A stretch of DNA of 64,000 nucleotides from Planosporangium spinosum. GTDB lineage: Bacteria; Actinomycetota; Actinomycetes; Mycobacteriales; Micromonosporaceae. Below the pieces are notes generated by a model. The model ran no database searches and was not told where the DNA came from. It saw only the letters and a program-made list of their open reading frames with translations. The stretch is from NCBI RefSeq assembly GCF_049999945.1, contig NZ_JBLYUB010000008.1, forward strand, positions 186,001 through 250,000, given 5' to 3'. Below are positions 26,530 to 35,359 of the stretch, in pieces. Both the position numbers and the translations under genes were made by a program. Position 1 is the stretch's first letter. Each line of letters opens with the position of its first letter.

Positions 26530-28449
26530 ATGGGCAACGTCATCAAGGAACGTTCGCGGATCGCGGTACTGACGCGACTCGCGGCGGTCCTGGTCCTGAT
26601 CTGGTCGGTGATCGGCGGTGCGCCGGCCTCCGCCCACGCGGGGTCGCGGGTCGTCGCGGATTGGCCGATCATCGATTCCCGGTGTCCTCCGGTCACGCCG
26701 GAAGGCTTGGTCGGTTACGGGTGCACCAAACTGAGCACCTACCTGCAGGAGGCGCGGCTGGATCTTCGGTACAACCGACCGCCGAAGACCACCGACAAGC
26801 TGTACACGAACGTCCGGGGCAACTACGCGATCGCCCAGCTGGAGGATGGCAAGTACATCATCGGCTACAGTGACACAAACAAGCATGCCGAGATCCGGCT
26901 GATCGAACAGATGGAGGGCAAGGCTCCGCGCATCGAGTTTGACCCGCAGACCGGCAAGGTGTCGTATAAGGCGGCCAAGGCCTCGCCGATCAAGGAGGGT
27001 TACTCCGAGATCGAACCCTGTGCCACGACCTGCAACCCGGCCTTGAAGGCCGCCAAGGTCCGGGACAAGTTCACCTACAGTTACCGGTGGAACCCCCGTC
27101 CGGGCGAGGATCGCAAGGTGCTCCACGACCAGACCAACAACCGCAACACCGGTGCGAAGCAGGTCGCGGTCCGGACACTGCTGAACGAGACGAGGGTCTC
27201 GGGTCCCATCCTCCCCAAGACGCCGGAGGAGTTGGCCAAGGGCAGCGCGGTCAGCAAGGCGGCCGGCAAGCAAATGGGACCGATCCGGCCGGGTGGCATC
27301 GACTTCTCGTCGGTCCAACTGCGGTACGTCACGGACGGCGGCGGATCGAGCGGTGACACGTACTCGTTCGAGACGGTGACCACTCCGGGCCAGGAGTCGA
27401 AGGACGGCACCGACCAGATCTACAACGCCGACGAGGCCCTGAACACCTGGATGGCCGTGGAACCCTCGCGGTTCTGGGTGAACCTCAACCCGAGTCAGCC
27501 GGACAAGGTGATCGACGATTACCTCGGCCAGACCGAGGTCGGTCGCATCCTGCTCGAGGCCGACCTGGAGTTGAAACGGGCCTGGACGCGATCCCAGGAC
27601 CCGAAGGCGGCGGTCGGCCGGGAGTACTGGAACCGGATGACCGGCTTAAGCGGGGCCTGCATCCGGCAGTGGATCGTGCCGAAGACCGCGACGATCCGCG
27701 AGGAGGGGAACCGCCTCTACATCCTCGACGCGCCGCTCGAGGTGAAGGCCGAGGCGTTCGACTTCACGATTCCCAGCGACCCGAACTTCAAGTGCCCGGC
27801 CAATCCGGAACCGTCCATGGCCGTCTACCGGGACGTCCTCCTGCCCGAGTTGAACAAGGCCGTGAACGACGCGGCCCAGTTCAAGGACCTGCGCCGTGTC
27901 TACATCAGCCGGGTGGCTGCCGAGTGGTACCGCGACCGGATGACGGCCGACGGCCGGGCGGCCGAGGCCGGTATCGACAGCAACGACGTCACCACGCTGG
28001 AACGGGAGGACGACTGGAGTCCGACCGACGTCTTCAACCAGTACCTGAAGGAACTCAACGGCACCACGTACGACCTGCCGAACGGCGTGAAGGTAACCAC
28101 GGGCGGCGTCGACTTCACCCAGCCGGTGAAGACGGCCAAGCTGAACGACAGTACGTTCAAGGAACAGCACGCGACCCTGCCGACCACGGTCGACAAGTCA
28201 CTCACCGAGGTCACCAAGACCTCGGACGAGAAGCAGGCCTACCTGGGCGGCTCTGACGAGATCCCCGAATTCGTCGGCTTGAACCAGGCTACCCCGGCGC
28301 CGAGCGGCACCGCGGGCGGCCAGGGTGGCGGCTTACCGATCACCGGCGCGCCCATCTTCACCATCGCGGCGGCCGGCATCATGCTGAACCTGATCGGCAT
28401 GGCGGCCCTGTGGCGCACCCGCCGGGTGCGTTGGGTGGCCAAGAAGTAG
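26530..28449 (+). CDS. secreted, LPxTG-anchored protein with deaminase-like domain
   Basis: A 639-aa product from the ATG at 26530, preceded by AAGGGGGC. A signal peptide ends near ASAHA (about residue 37). Residues 60-190 look like a cytidine-deaminase-fold domain, with the zinc histidine and glutamate in KHAEIRLIEQ (about 119-121) and the cysteines in EPCATTC (C164, C168). The spacing between the cysteines is three rather than the usual two. A central region of unknown type follows (FWVNLNPSQPDKVIDDYLGQ). Near the end LPITG (about 602-606) is followed by a hydrophobic helix and a basic tail, a sortase signal. The likely role is a surface-displayed nucleotide or nucleic-acid deaminase. Activity is unproven. 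Confidence 0.75.
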   Translation: MGNVIKERSRIAVLTRLAAVLVLIWSVIGGAPASAHAGSRVVADWPIIDSRCPPVTPEGLVGYGCTKLSTYLQEARLDLRYNRPPKTTDKLYTNVRGNYAIAQLEDGKYIIGYSDTNKHAEIRLIEQMEGKAPRIEFDPQTGKVSYKAAKASPIKEGYSEIEPCATTCNPALKAAKVRDKFTYSYRWNPRPGEDRKVLHDQTNNRNTGAKQVAVRTLLNETRVSGPILPKTPEELAKGSAVSKAAGKQMGPIRPGGIDFSSVQLRYVTDGGGSSGDTYSFETVTTPGQESKDGTDQIYNADEALNTWMAVEPSRFWVNLNPSQPDKVIDDYLGQTEVGRILLEADLELKRAWTRSQDPKAAVGREYWNRMTGLSGACIRQWIVPKTATIREEGNRLYILDAPLEVKAEAFDFTIPSDPNFKCPANPEPSMAVYRDVLLPELNKAVNDAAQFKDLRRVYISRVAAEWYRDRMTADGRAAEAGIDSNDVTTLEREDDWSPTDVFNQYLKELNGTTYDLPNGVKVTTGGVDFTQPVKTAKLNDSTFKEQHATLPTTVDKSLTEVTKTSDEKQAYLGGSDEIPEFVGLNQATPAPSGTAGGQGGGLPITGAPIFTIAAAGIMLNLIGMAALWRTRRVRWVAKK

Positions 28450-28685
28450 GTCATGCGGTCCCGCCGCGCTCCATGCGAGGGGCCGCGGCGGGACCACCGT
28501 CAAACGCGCAGTGACCCGGTCAGCGGGTCGTGACCACCGGACTAATCATCGGCGACATCAAGCAGGGCATCACGAGTACCTGCCCATTCGTCAGGCCAGT
28601 CGTGCCGCCGGTCCCCGAACTGCGCCCGCGCGGCCGTGCTCTCGTTGTGTTCGTGTATTTCGCCTTCCGGGTGATGTTCCCCGGG

Positions 28686-28832
28686 TTACCTGGCGCCGGT
28701 TGGTTGCAGGGTGGTGCCGGACGGGGCCGACTGGTCGATGTTGGCGGCGTACCGGGCGGCCTCATACTCGTCCGGGTTGCGGTCGCCCAGGCCGGCCTGG
28801 ATGCGTCGGGTGTTGTACCAGCCGTCGATCAC
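28686..28832 (-). pseudogene. IS3-family transposase, C-terminal remnant
   Basis: Reading the minus strand gives IDGWYNTRRIQAGLGDRN followed by PDEYEAARYAAN and a TAA stop at 28688-28686. IDGWYNTRR and PDEYEA are the end of an IS3-type OrfB with the catalytic region missing. The upstream side joins directly to a recombinase remnant on the opposite strand. Confidence 0.75.
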
Positions 28833-28836
28833 CGGC

Positions 28837-28980
28837 GTGCTACGCGAGGCCGACCCCGCCGAGGTGTACCGGCAGTTCGGGTTGCGCCTGACCTACCACC
28901 CCGAAGAACAGAAAGTCCGCGTCCAGGCACACCCCCAACGCGGACCCATCTGGGGAAAAGGTTCGTGCCCGAGGGGGACA
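28837..28980 (+). pseudogene. site-specific serine recombinase, C-terminal remnant
   Basis: About 48 codons reading VLREADPAEVYRQFGLRLTY, then a basic segment ending WGKGSCPRGT. The AEVYRQLGL...LTYHP pattern with a terminal CPRG is the usual C-terminus of large actinobacterial serine recombinases. The catalytic N-terminal part is absent. About 270 bases without a gene follow before the direct repeat. Confidence 0.6.
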
Positions 28981-29252
28981 CTTACCCGGTGCCTACGCCG
29001 TGCGACTCATAGGGGAGTGCCCGCGACTTGGTAGCTTGTTTGAGTTCGCCGGGTGGCTCGGTTGCGCGGGCGTCCGACGGTTCGGGTTCGTGGTCATGGC
29101 GCCACCATTGCGAACAGGCGCACAGCCCGGATCAACTCAACTCAGTGCTCCCCATCTGCTCCCCAGGATGTCACTTCCGTCGAGATGGCGGCAGTCCGCA
29201 TGCCAGCGTGGCCTGCGGAAATACCTTGATGCCAAGATCCTGAAGCTCTGAT

Positions 29253-29405
29253 TGACCACTTCGGTGTGAACGTGGCCGCTGCGGCGCGCTGACCAGCACA
29301 AGTGCGAGGCGGTGCAAATCAATCCCGTTCGTTCACTGCAGATGGATACCGTTCGGCGTTGTTCACCGTGGTTCACGCAGACCGCATGCTCCCCGGCTGC
29401 TCCCC
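29253..29405 (+). repeat. direct repeat copy A, tRNA-derived att-like sequence
   Basis: About 150 bases that align in the same orientation with 31245-31395 at roughly 70 percent identity by eye (shared ACTTCGGTG/CTTCGGTG, GAACGTGG, CGCTGCGG, GTGCGAGGCGGTGCA, TGCTCCCC). The minus strand near 29258-29272 reads GTTCACACCGAAG, close to a tRNA-Val anticodon region. The two copies enclose 2 kb of element debris. Confidence 0.6.
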
Positions 29406-29608
29406 GGGGAACGCACCGCCGGCGGGAGGTTGATCACCTGGCCGAGTTCGGTGCCCGTGCGCGCGCCGGTCAGATGCCGGTGCGGAGACCTTTCGCCGGC
29501 AGATCCGGGGCATCCTCTCGCATCAGCATGGTGGGCTGCGGGACGAGGCGAGTGCGGTCCTCCTCGAACCGTGCTTCGGGCTTGTCTACGGGCACCCGAC
29601 GCACCCGT

Positions 29609-30139
29609 CTACCCGTAGAAGTCGAGGTCGCTGGTGCGTGCCAACAGGAACGCTGCGACGGCCAGACCAATGATCACCATGCCGGTGATGAGGCTGTGCG
29701 TCGGGGAGTACCAGGACGGCATCAGCTGTTGCAGAGCGGCTCGAAGTGGCGCCGATTCGGTGGCATCCGGTGTGGCGATCGTGTCCACGCTGACGGCCGC
29801 GCCGCCGATCAGTCCGAAGGACAACGCCGCGGCGGCCAGCCAGACGCCGCCCCGAGAGGGTCGCGCACGCCGTCGGACCGCCATGGCGAGCACCGCCAAC
29901 ACGGCCAGTCCGACGATCCCGACGGCGACGTTGAACACCATGTGCGACCGGACCGAGGCGATTATCGCCTCGCTGTCTCGCCCGTCGGCCGCGGCACGCA
30001 CTGCGGGCGCGACCGAGCTGATCTTGGCAAGCCGCCCGAGCGCGATGACTCCGTCGATCAGAAACGCGAGTGAGCACACCGCCAACAGGGTCGTCACCAC
30101 GGCCACCCGGCGATGAATCGAATCCACGCCCTCGACCAT
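29609..30139 (-). CDS. hypothetical membrane protein (about four helices)
   Basis: A 176-aa protein from the ATG at 30139. Four hydrophobic segments are visible: VAVVTTLLAVCSLAFLIDGV, the segment VFNVAVGIVGLAVLAVLAMAV, the segment VWLAAAALSFGLIGGAAVSV and ITGMVIIGLAVAAFLL. A soluble stretch with SVAPAVRAAADGRDSEAII separates the first two. No family is recognised. It lies inside the 2-kb repeat-flanked segment, so it may be cargo of the decayed element. The upstream open frame continues only because it runs into transposase debris. Confidence 0.6.
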   Translation of the reverse strand: MVEGVDSIHRRVAVVTTLLAVCSLAFLIDGVIALGRLAKISSVAPAVRAAADGRDSEAIIASVRSHMVFNVAVGIVGLAVLAVLAMAVRRRARPSRGGVWLAAAALSFGLIGGAAVSVDTIATPDATESAPLRAALQQLMPSWYSPTHSLITGMVIIGLAVAAFLLARTSDLDFYG

Positions 30140-30339
30140 GTCGGCATCCTCCCCCGTATGTCCATTGTGTCTCGATGGTCGAGAGACGCAAAAGCCGGCC
30201 GACATCGCGGTCGGCACCGTGTCCTCATATTCGGTCCCGCCGGACGCCGCAGCCATGCTAATCGAACCCGGTAAGCACGTCGACCGCCGGTTCGGCTTGA
30301 CGTCGGACCGGCCTGATTCGTCGAGGTGATGTTGGCGGC

Positions 30340-30700
30340 GCCGGGGTTGTCGCGGGCCAGCTGCTCGACCAGGGCGACGATGGCCGGGGCGATCGGATGC
30401 CGGCCGGACCAGTGGGGGAAGGTCCAGTGCCGGACGGCCAGTCGCCGATGCCAACGCATGACCGTAGCCGGCGCGACGAGCCGATACATCGTTAAGGCCC
30501 CGGGGCAGGAGCCTGATCATCGCGGCGAGCACCGCTCGGTCGGCCCAGTCCAGGCGCGGCTTTGGGTTCTGGCGACGTAGGACCGCATTCTCGTGGCGGA
30601 GAACCAGGATCTCGACGTCCTTGGCCACGCTGTTACGGCTCAGAAGAGCAAGCCAGCCGGTAATGCGGAAGAACAGGAGGTACATCAGGCGCAGCGACAC
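30340..30700 (-). pseudogene. integrase-core transposase, N-terminal fragment with frameshift
   Basis: The frame from the GTG at 30700 reads SLRLMYLLFFRITGWLALLS, then DVEILVLRHENAVLRRQ and RAVLAAMIRLLPRGL. It then continues in another frame from about 30489 (YRLVAPATVMRWHRRL, IVALVEQLARDNPG) and stops making sense near 30340. This is the first third of a rve-type transposase, like the fragment at 35791. The catalytic DDE domain is lost. Confidence 0.7.
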
Positions 30701-30703
30701 GCG

Positions 30704-30865
30704 TCACGATGACGCCTGACGGCGCACCTGAGCGCCATATTTTCCCACGTCAGCCGCGGTGACGGGGTTCTGGAACCCCGCACCGTCGTCGCGGGCGAGC
30801 TGCGTCACCATCTGCAGTATCTGGCGGATCAGCAGGTACACAAGCGACGCGTTCATGGCCTCCAT
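30704..30865 (-). pseudogene. second integrase-core transposase N-terminal fragment
   Basis: MNASLVYLLIRQILQMVTQL followed by ARDDGA is the characteristic start of another rve-type transposase. After these 25 residues the match ends. The fragment abuts the transposase remnant that starts at 30700. Confidence 0.55.
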
Positions 30866-30949
30866 CGTGTCGGCTACGTAGACGTTAAGCACGCATAGGA
30901 CTGCAGGTCAACCGAGGTAACCCGATTCTCGAGCCCCACAGGCGCGCGG

Positions 30950-31069
30950 GGCATCTACAGCCACGTCACCCCGGCGATGCGGCAGCGCCTGACCGAGGCG
31001 CTGCAACGGCGCTGGGAGTCCCTGCGGTCAACGCCGACCGAGCGGGGGCGGCCGGCCGCCGCGGCATGA
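30950..31069 (+). pseudogene. tyrosine integrase, C-terminal remnant
   Basis: About 39 codons reading GIYSHVTPAMRQRLTEALQR, then RWESLRSTPTERGRPAAAA and a TGA at 31067-31069. GIYSHVTPAMRQRL is the segment just after the catalytic tyrosine region in actinobacterial phage-type integrases. The rest of the gene is missing. A tRNA-Val 3' end lies 150 bases downstream, the usual place of an attachment site next to int. Confidence 0.75.
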
Positions 31070-31165
31070 CCACCGCGCACGGGGACGATCCTGCGGCAGC
31101 CGGTTACATCGCTCCCTAGATGATCTTGTGTTCCCATTTGCTCCCTACATAAGGGACACAATGGG

Positions 31166-31201
31166 AAACGCCCGTTACCGGGCCTCCGGTAGCGGGCGTT
31201 T
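31166..31201 (-). terminator. hairpin following the tRNA-Val remnant
   Basis: Arms 31166-31181 (AAACGCCCGTTACCGG) and 31186-31201 pair over 16 bases with one mismatch that can wobble, and the loop is four bases. On the minus strand it follows the CCA end of the tRNA remnant, as tRNA terminators do. Confidence 0.7.
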
Positions 31202-31216
31202 GACCTGTATAAATGC

Positions 31217-31256
31217 TGGTGGGCGATACTGGGATCGAACCAGTGACCTCTTCGGT
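31217..31256 (-). other. 3' part of tRNA-Val, probable attachment site
   Basis: The minus strand reads GAAGAGGTCACTGGTTCGAT and CCCAGTATCGCCCACCA, which is the variable loop, T-arm, acceptor strand and CCA end of an actinobacterial tRNA-Val. The 5' half (GGGCGATTAGCTCAG and D-arm) is absent. It would be restored by an integrating element crossing over in the anticodon region. An integrase C-terminus lies 148 bases away. The gene is not functional as it stands. Confidence 0.8.
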
Positions 31257-31395
31257 GCGAACGTGGACGCTGCGGTGTTGTGACCAGGGCGAGTGCGAGG
31301 CGGTGCAGGTCGGCGCCATCCGTTCGCAGCAGTTCGACGCCGTTCGGAGCAGTTCCATGCAGTTCAGGGCGGCCGCGTGCTCCCCATCCGCTCCC
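31245..31395 (+). repeat. direct repeat copy B
   Basis: The partner of copy A at 29253-29405, same orientation, 1,992 bases apart. It overlaps the tRNA-Val remnant at its left end and then continues with CGAACGTGGACGCTGCGG and GAGTGCGAGGCGGTGCAG. Divergence between copies shows the duplication or integration is old. Confidence 0.6.
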
Positions 31396-31441
31396 CGCGC
31401 ACGGGGCGGACAGGGTTGCGCTCTTGCCGCATTATCGGACC

Positions 31442-31843
31442 GTGATTCGTCTCTACGGGCTCTTCTTCGTTGTCGATCTCGTGCTGACGGTGGTTGCGTT
31501 GATCGACTGCCTTTCAACCGATGAGCATGCTGTGCGCAACTTGCCGAAGGTGGCCTGGGTCTTCATCGTTCTGCTGTTCTCGCCGGTTGGCCCGATTGTC
31601 TGGTTCGTTGCCGGGCGCCCGCAGGACCGTCGCGTCGGACGCGCCGGTCAGTGGCGACCGGGCAACGGGTTCCCCGAGTACGAGCGACCGCGCTCCGTCG
31701 GTCCCGACGATGACCCGGACTTTCTGAAAAGCGTGTCTCGACTCCGGCGCGAGGACGAGGAGATGTTCGCCAAGTGGGAGGCGGATCTACGCCGGCGTGA
31801 GGAGGAGTTGCGCCGCCGGGAGCGCGAGAACCGGCGCGACTGA
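31442..31843 (+). CDS. PLDc_N-type two-helix membrane protein
   Basis: A 133-aa protein with a GTG start. Two hydrophobic helices (LYGLFFVVDLVLTVVALIDC and VAWVFIVLLFSPVGPIVWFV) flank a loop with a conserved tryptophan, and VGPIVWFVAGRP ends the typical phospholipase-nuclease N-terminal domain. A long charged helix rich in arginine and glutamate (RREEELRRRERENRRD) forms the tail and may be a coiled coil. Proteins of this kind are common in actinobacteria with no known activity of their own. Confidence 0.8.
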   Translation: MIRLYGLFFVVDLVLTVVALIDCLSTDEHAVRNLPKVAWVFIVLLFSPVGPIVWFVAGRPQDRRVGRAGQWRPGNGFPEYERPRSVGPDDDPDFLKSVSRLRREDEEMFAKWEADLRRREEELRRRERENRRD

Positions 31844-32178
31844 CCGACGGCGGTGTCCACCGTGGATCGTCTCCCACTGTTGCCGATCCACGAAGCCATC
31901 CATGCGCGGGAAATCGACGCGACGGCACTGTATCCGCTGATCATGGCGCCAGCGTCGGGACTTCGATCGGTGCCGCGGTCGACAGCGGATTGTCGGGGGC
32001 GAACGGGGCAAGTCGTCGCGCGGGGGTTGCGGGCTGAGATCAGTTCCGCGAAGCTGCTTGGGTTCGTCACCCGGTGATCGACTTAAATTTGGCCATGAGT
32101 CAATATCGGACGCCTAGCTTCCGTAGGTCGGCCCGCAAACATCGGTGCCGAATCCCCACCACCTGGAGGTCCGAGCCC
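31844..32178. other. intergenic stretch before the nuclease gene
   Basis: No gene supported. A promoter for the downstream nuclease should lie here, but no clear -35 and -10 pair was found. An in-frame upstream extension of the nuclease (from 32074) lacks a signal peptide and is not favoured. Confidence 0.4.
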
Positions 32179-35100
32179 ATGCCCCGTGCGCTCATAGGGC
32201 GAGTCACCGTCGCCTTGTCCTTGTCAGCAGCTGGTTTAGCCAGCCCGTTGTTCGCCGCCGCGGCGTCCGCCAACACGGCGGGGACGGGTCTGGTCATCAG
32301 TGAGGCGTACGTCAACGGTGGCTCGTCCGGTGCGAGCTACATCAACAAGTTCATCGAGCTCTACAACCCGACGTCGAGCGCGATCTCGCTCACCGGCGAC
32401 ACCCTGCAGTACCGCGCCCCCACGAGCACCGTCGTGCCGAGCGGTGCGCAGGTGTTCGCGCTGTCGGGGACGGTGGCCGCGCACGGCCACTTCCTCATCC
32501 AACTGCCGAGCAACGGCGCCGGCGGCGAATCGCTGCCGGCGCCTGACCTGAACACCGGCGGCAGCATCAACCCGGGCGCGGCCGGTGGCACGCTCTTCAT
32601 CGCGGCCAGCACCTCGGGCGTGCTCCCCACCGACATCACCGTCATCGACAAGATCGGCTGGGGTAACAGCAACTCCCCGGAGGGAACCGCTGCGACCGGT
32701 AACTCGGTCGTCCTGAGCTATCAGCGTGACGCGGCCGGTAAGGACACGGACAACAACGCTGCCGACTTCCACGTTGCCACCCCGACGCCGCAGAACGCGG
32801 CGTCCGACGGCGGCACGGCGGCCGTCACGGTGACGAACCCCGGCACCCAGAATGCGGCGATCGGCGCCTCGATCGCGCCGCTGACCCTCAGCGCCTCGGG
32901 TGGCACTGCGCCGTACACATGGACGGCGACCGGGCTGCCCGCGGGCCTGGCGATCTCCTCGGCCGGGGTCGTCTCGGGCACCCCGACCGCGGCCGGCATT
33001 TCCTCGGTCGTGGTCACCGCGACCGACTCGACCGGCGCGAGCGGCTCGGCGTCATTCGACTTCAACGTCGCGTCCGAGACGAAGGTCCTGCCGATCGCAG
33101 AGGTCCAGGGCACGAACACCGACACGTCGCCGTACGTCGACAAGACCGTGACGACCGAAGGCGTCGTGACGGCTGTCTATGCCACCGGCGGGTTCAACGG
33201 CTTCTTCATGCAGACTGGCGGCGCCGGCGGCACCGAGGCGGAAGACGCCACGCCGGGCGCCTCCGACGCGATCTTCGTGTTCGGCTCGGACTCGGCCGGC
33301 CAGGTCAGCATCGGCGACAGCGTCCAGGTCACCGGAACTGTTGCGGAGTACCAGGGCGAGACCGAGATCACCTTCCCGACGGTCACGAAGCTCGCCAAGG
33401 CGCTGCCCCCCGTCAAGCCGCTCGTGATCGCGTGGTCCCACCTCGCGACGGATGCTCAGAAGGAGGCGCACGAGGGCGAACTGATCGCGCCCCAGGGCGA
33501 CTTCACCATAGCGGACAACTACAACGCGAACTACTACGGCTCCTTCACCCTCGCCGCGGGTGACAGTCCGCTGCGCCAGCCCACCGACGTCGGCGCCGCT
33601 GGAAGCGCCGAGGCGCAGGCCGTGGTCGCGGACAACGCCGCCCGGATGGTGACCCTGGACGACGGCTCGAGCTGGAACTACAGCAGCAGCACGTACACCA
33701 GTGTGCCGCTGCCGTGGCTCACGCAGAACAACCCCGTCCGCGTCGGCTCGAAGGTCACCTTCCACCAGCCGCTGATCCTCGACTACCGGTTCTCGCTGTG
33801 GAACCTCCAGCCGACCCAGCAGGTGACCGACGACGGCCACGCGGTCGCTACCTTCAGCGACACCCGCGCGGCGAACCAGCAGCCGGCCGCCGTCGGTGGG
33901 AACGTCCACCTGGCGACGTTCAACGTCCAGAACTACTTCCCGTTGACCGGGGAGGCGTACGTCGCCAAGGGCCTGGGCACCTGCACCTACTACACCGACC
34001 GGGCCGGCAACCGCATCACCGTGAAGACCTGCAGCGGCCCCGGCAACAGCGCCGGCCCGCGCGGCGCCGCAAACGACGCCAACTTCCAGCGGCAGCAGGC
34101 GAAGATCGTCACCGGTATCAACCGGCTCGGTGCCAGCGTCGTGTCGCTAGAGGAGGTCGAGAACGCCGCGAAGTTCGGCCAGCCGCGGGACGCCGCGCTC
34201 GCCGGCCTCGTCGACGCGCTCAACGCCGCCGCCGGCTCGAAGGTGTGGGCGTACGTGCCCTCCCCGGCCGACGACAAGCTGCCGCCGCTCTCCCAACAGG
34301 ACGTGATCCGTATGGCGTTCATCTACAAGCCGGCGGATGTCGCGCTCGTCGGGTCGTCGGTGGTGCTCACCGGTGACTCGGGCCCCGGCCAGCCGTTCTC
34401 GATCGCTCGCCAGCCGCTGGCGCAGGCCTTCAAGAAGGCCGGCGCAACCGACGCCGACGCGTTCCTGGTCGTCGCCAACCACTGGAAGTCGAAGGGCAGC
34501 GGGACCCCGCTGTACGACGGCGACATCGAGGACACGTCCTCGCCGGCGGTGAACCAGGGTTCGTACAACGCGACCCGGGTCCGTGAGGCGCAGGACACGA
34601 CCGCCTTCGCCGCGCAGGTGGCGGCAGGCCTGGGCACGGACCGGATCTTCCTGGTCGGCGACTTCAACGCCTACACGCACGAGGACCCGCTGCGGGTGCT
34701 GTACGACAAGGGCTACACCGACCTCGGCTCCACCCTCTCCCCGTCGGAGTACACGTACGGCTACAACGGTCTGCAGGGTTCGCTCGACCACGTGCTGGCC
34801 AGCGCGGCCGCACGCGCGCTGGTCACCGGGGCGGACGTGTGGCAGGTCAACGCCCAGGAGGCGGTGGCCTACGGCTACAGCCGCTACAACTACAACGCCA
34901 CCCTGCTGTTCAACGGCAGCGACCCGTTCTCTGCGTCGGACCACAACCCGGTCGTCGTCGGGCTGAACGCGCCGGTGACGCCGCCCGTGCCGGCCTGGAG
35001 CGCCTCGAAGGTGTACAACACCGGCGACAAGGTCTCCTACGAGGGCTCCACGTGGCAGGCCCTCTGGTGGACCCAGAACCAGGCCCCGGGCGACCCCTAC

Positions 35101-35274
35101 GGCCCGTGGCAGGAGATGGCGACCGCCGCTGACGGCACCGCCATCTGGACCGCGTCGCGCATCTTCGACACCGGTGACACCGTCGTCTACCAGGGCAAGA
35201 AGTACGTCGCGCAGTGGTGGACCCGTAATCAGCTCCCCGGCAAGCCGAACGGCCCGTGGAAGAGCGTCGGCTGA
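32179..35274 (+). CDS. ExeM/NucH-type secreted endonuclease with chitin-binding modules
   Basis: A 1031-aa protein starting at the ATG at 32179, after TGGAGG. A signal peptide ends near AAASA (about residue 32). Then come a lamin-tail domain (about 36-197: LVISEAYVNGGSSGA, FIELYNPTS), a putative-Ig domain (about 214-297), an OB-fold region (about 304-557) and an endonuclease/exonuclease/phosphatase domain (about 574-920: LATFNVQNYFPL, SLEEVEN, VVANHWKSKG, VGDFNAYTHEDP, SDHNPVVVGL). Two tandem CBM5/12-like modules (WSASKVYNTGDKVSYEG; WTASRIFDTGDTVVYQG) end the protein. It should degrade extracellular DNA, and the end modules suggest attachment to chitin or cell walls. Confidence 0.93.
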   Translation: MPRALIGRVTVALSLSAAGLASPLFAAAASANTAGTGLVISEAYVNGGSSGASYINKFIELYNPTSSAISLTGDTLQYRAPTSTVVPSGAQVFALSGTVAAHGHFLIQLPSNGAGGESLPAPDLNTGGSINPGAAGGTLFIAASTSGVLPTDITVIDKIGWGNSNSPEGTAATGNSVVLSYQRDAAGKDTDNNAADFHVATPTPQNAASDGGTAAVTVTNPGTQNAAIGASIAPLTLSASGGTAPYTWTATGLPAGLAISSAGVVSGTPTAAGISSVVVTATDSTGASGSASFDFNVASETKVLPIAEVQGTNTDTSPYVDKTVTTEGVVTAVYATGGFNGFFMQTGGAGGTEAEDATPGASDAIFVFGSDSAGQVSIGDSVQVTGTVAEYQGETEITFPTVTKLAKALPPVKPLVIAWSHLATDAQKEAHEGELIAPQGDFTIADNYNANYYGSFTLAAGDSPLRQPTDVGAAGSAEAQAVVADNAARMVTLDDGSSWNYSSSTYTSVPLPWLTQNNPVRVGSKVTFHQPLILDYRFSLWNLQPTQQVTDDGHAVATFSDTRAANQQPAAVGGNVHLATFNVQNYFPLTGEAYVAKGLGTCTYYTDRAGNRITVKTCSGPGNSAGPRGAANDANFQRQQAKIVTGINRLGASVVSLEEVENAAKFGQPRDAALAGLVDALNAAAGSKVWAYVPSPADDKLPPLSQQDVIRMAFIYKPADVALVGSSVVLTGDSGPGQPFSIARQPLAQAFKKAGATDADAFLVVANHWKSKGSGTPLYDGDIEDTSSPAVNQGSYNATRVREAQDTTAFAAQVAAGLGTDRIFLVGDFNAYTHEDPLRVLYDKGYTDLGSTLSPSEYTYGYNGLQGSLDHVLASAAARALVTGADVWQVNAQEAVAYGYSRYNYNATLLFNGSDPFSASDHNPVVVGLNAPVTPPVPAWSASKVYNTGDKVSYEGSTWQALWWTQNQAPGDPYGPWQEMATAADGTAIWTASRIFDTGDTVVYQGKKYVAQWWTRNQLPGKPNGPWKSVG

Positions 35275-35291
35275 TCCGACGGAAGCGCAAG

Positions 35292-35324
35292 CCGGGGCCG
35301 CCTTCCACGCGAAGGCGGCCCCGG
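35292..35324. terminator. 14-bp perfect hairpin after the nuclease gene
   Basis: Arms 35292-35305 (CCGGGGCCGCCTTC) and 35311-35324 are perfectly complementary, loop CACGC. It begins 18 bases after the stop of the nuclease gene and is followed by TCCTATTG. A strong factor-independent terminator. Confidence 0.85.
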
Positions 35325-35359
35325 TCCTATTGCGCGACCTTGGAAGTCTCCAGTGGCTA

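Noticed and set aside
31217..31256. Functional tRNA-Val
   Set aside because: Only the 3' part is present; the 5' acceptor strand, D-arm and proper anticodon arm are missing.
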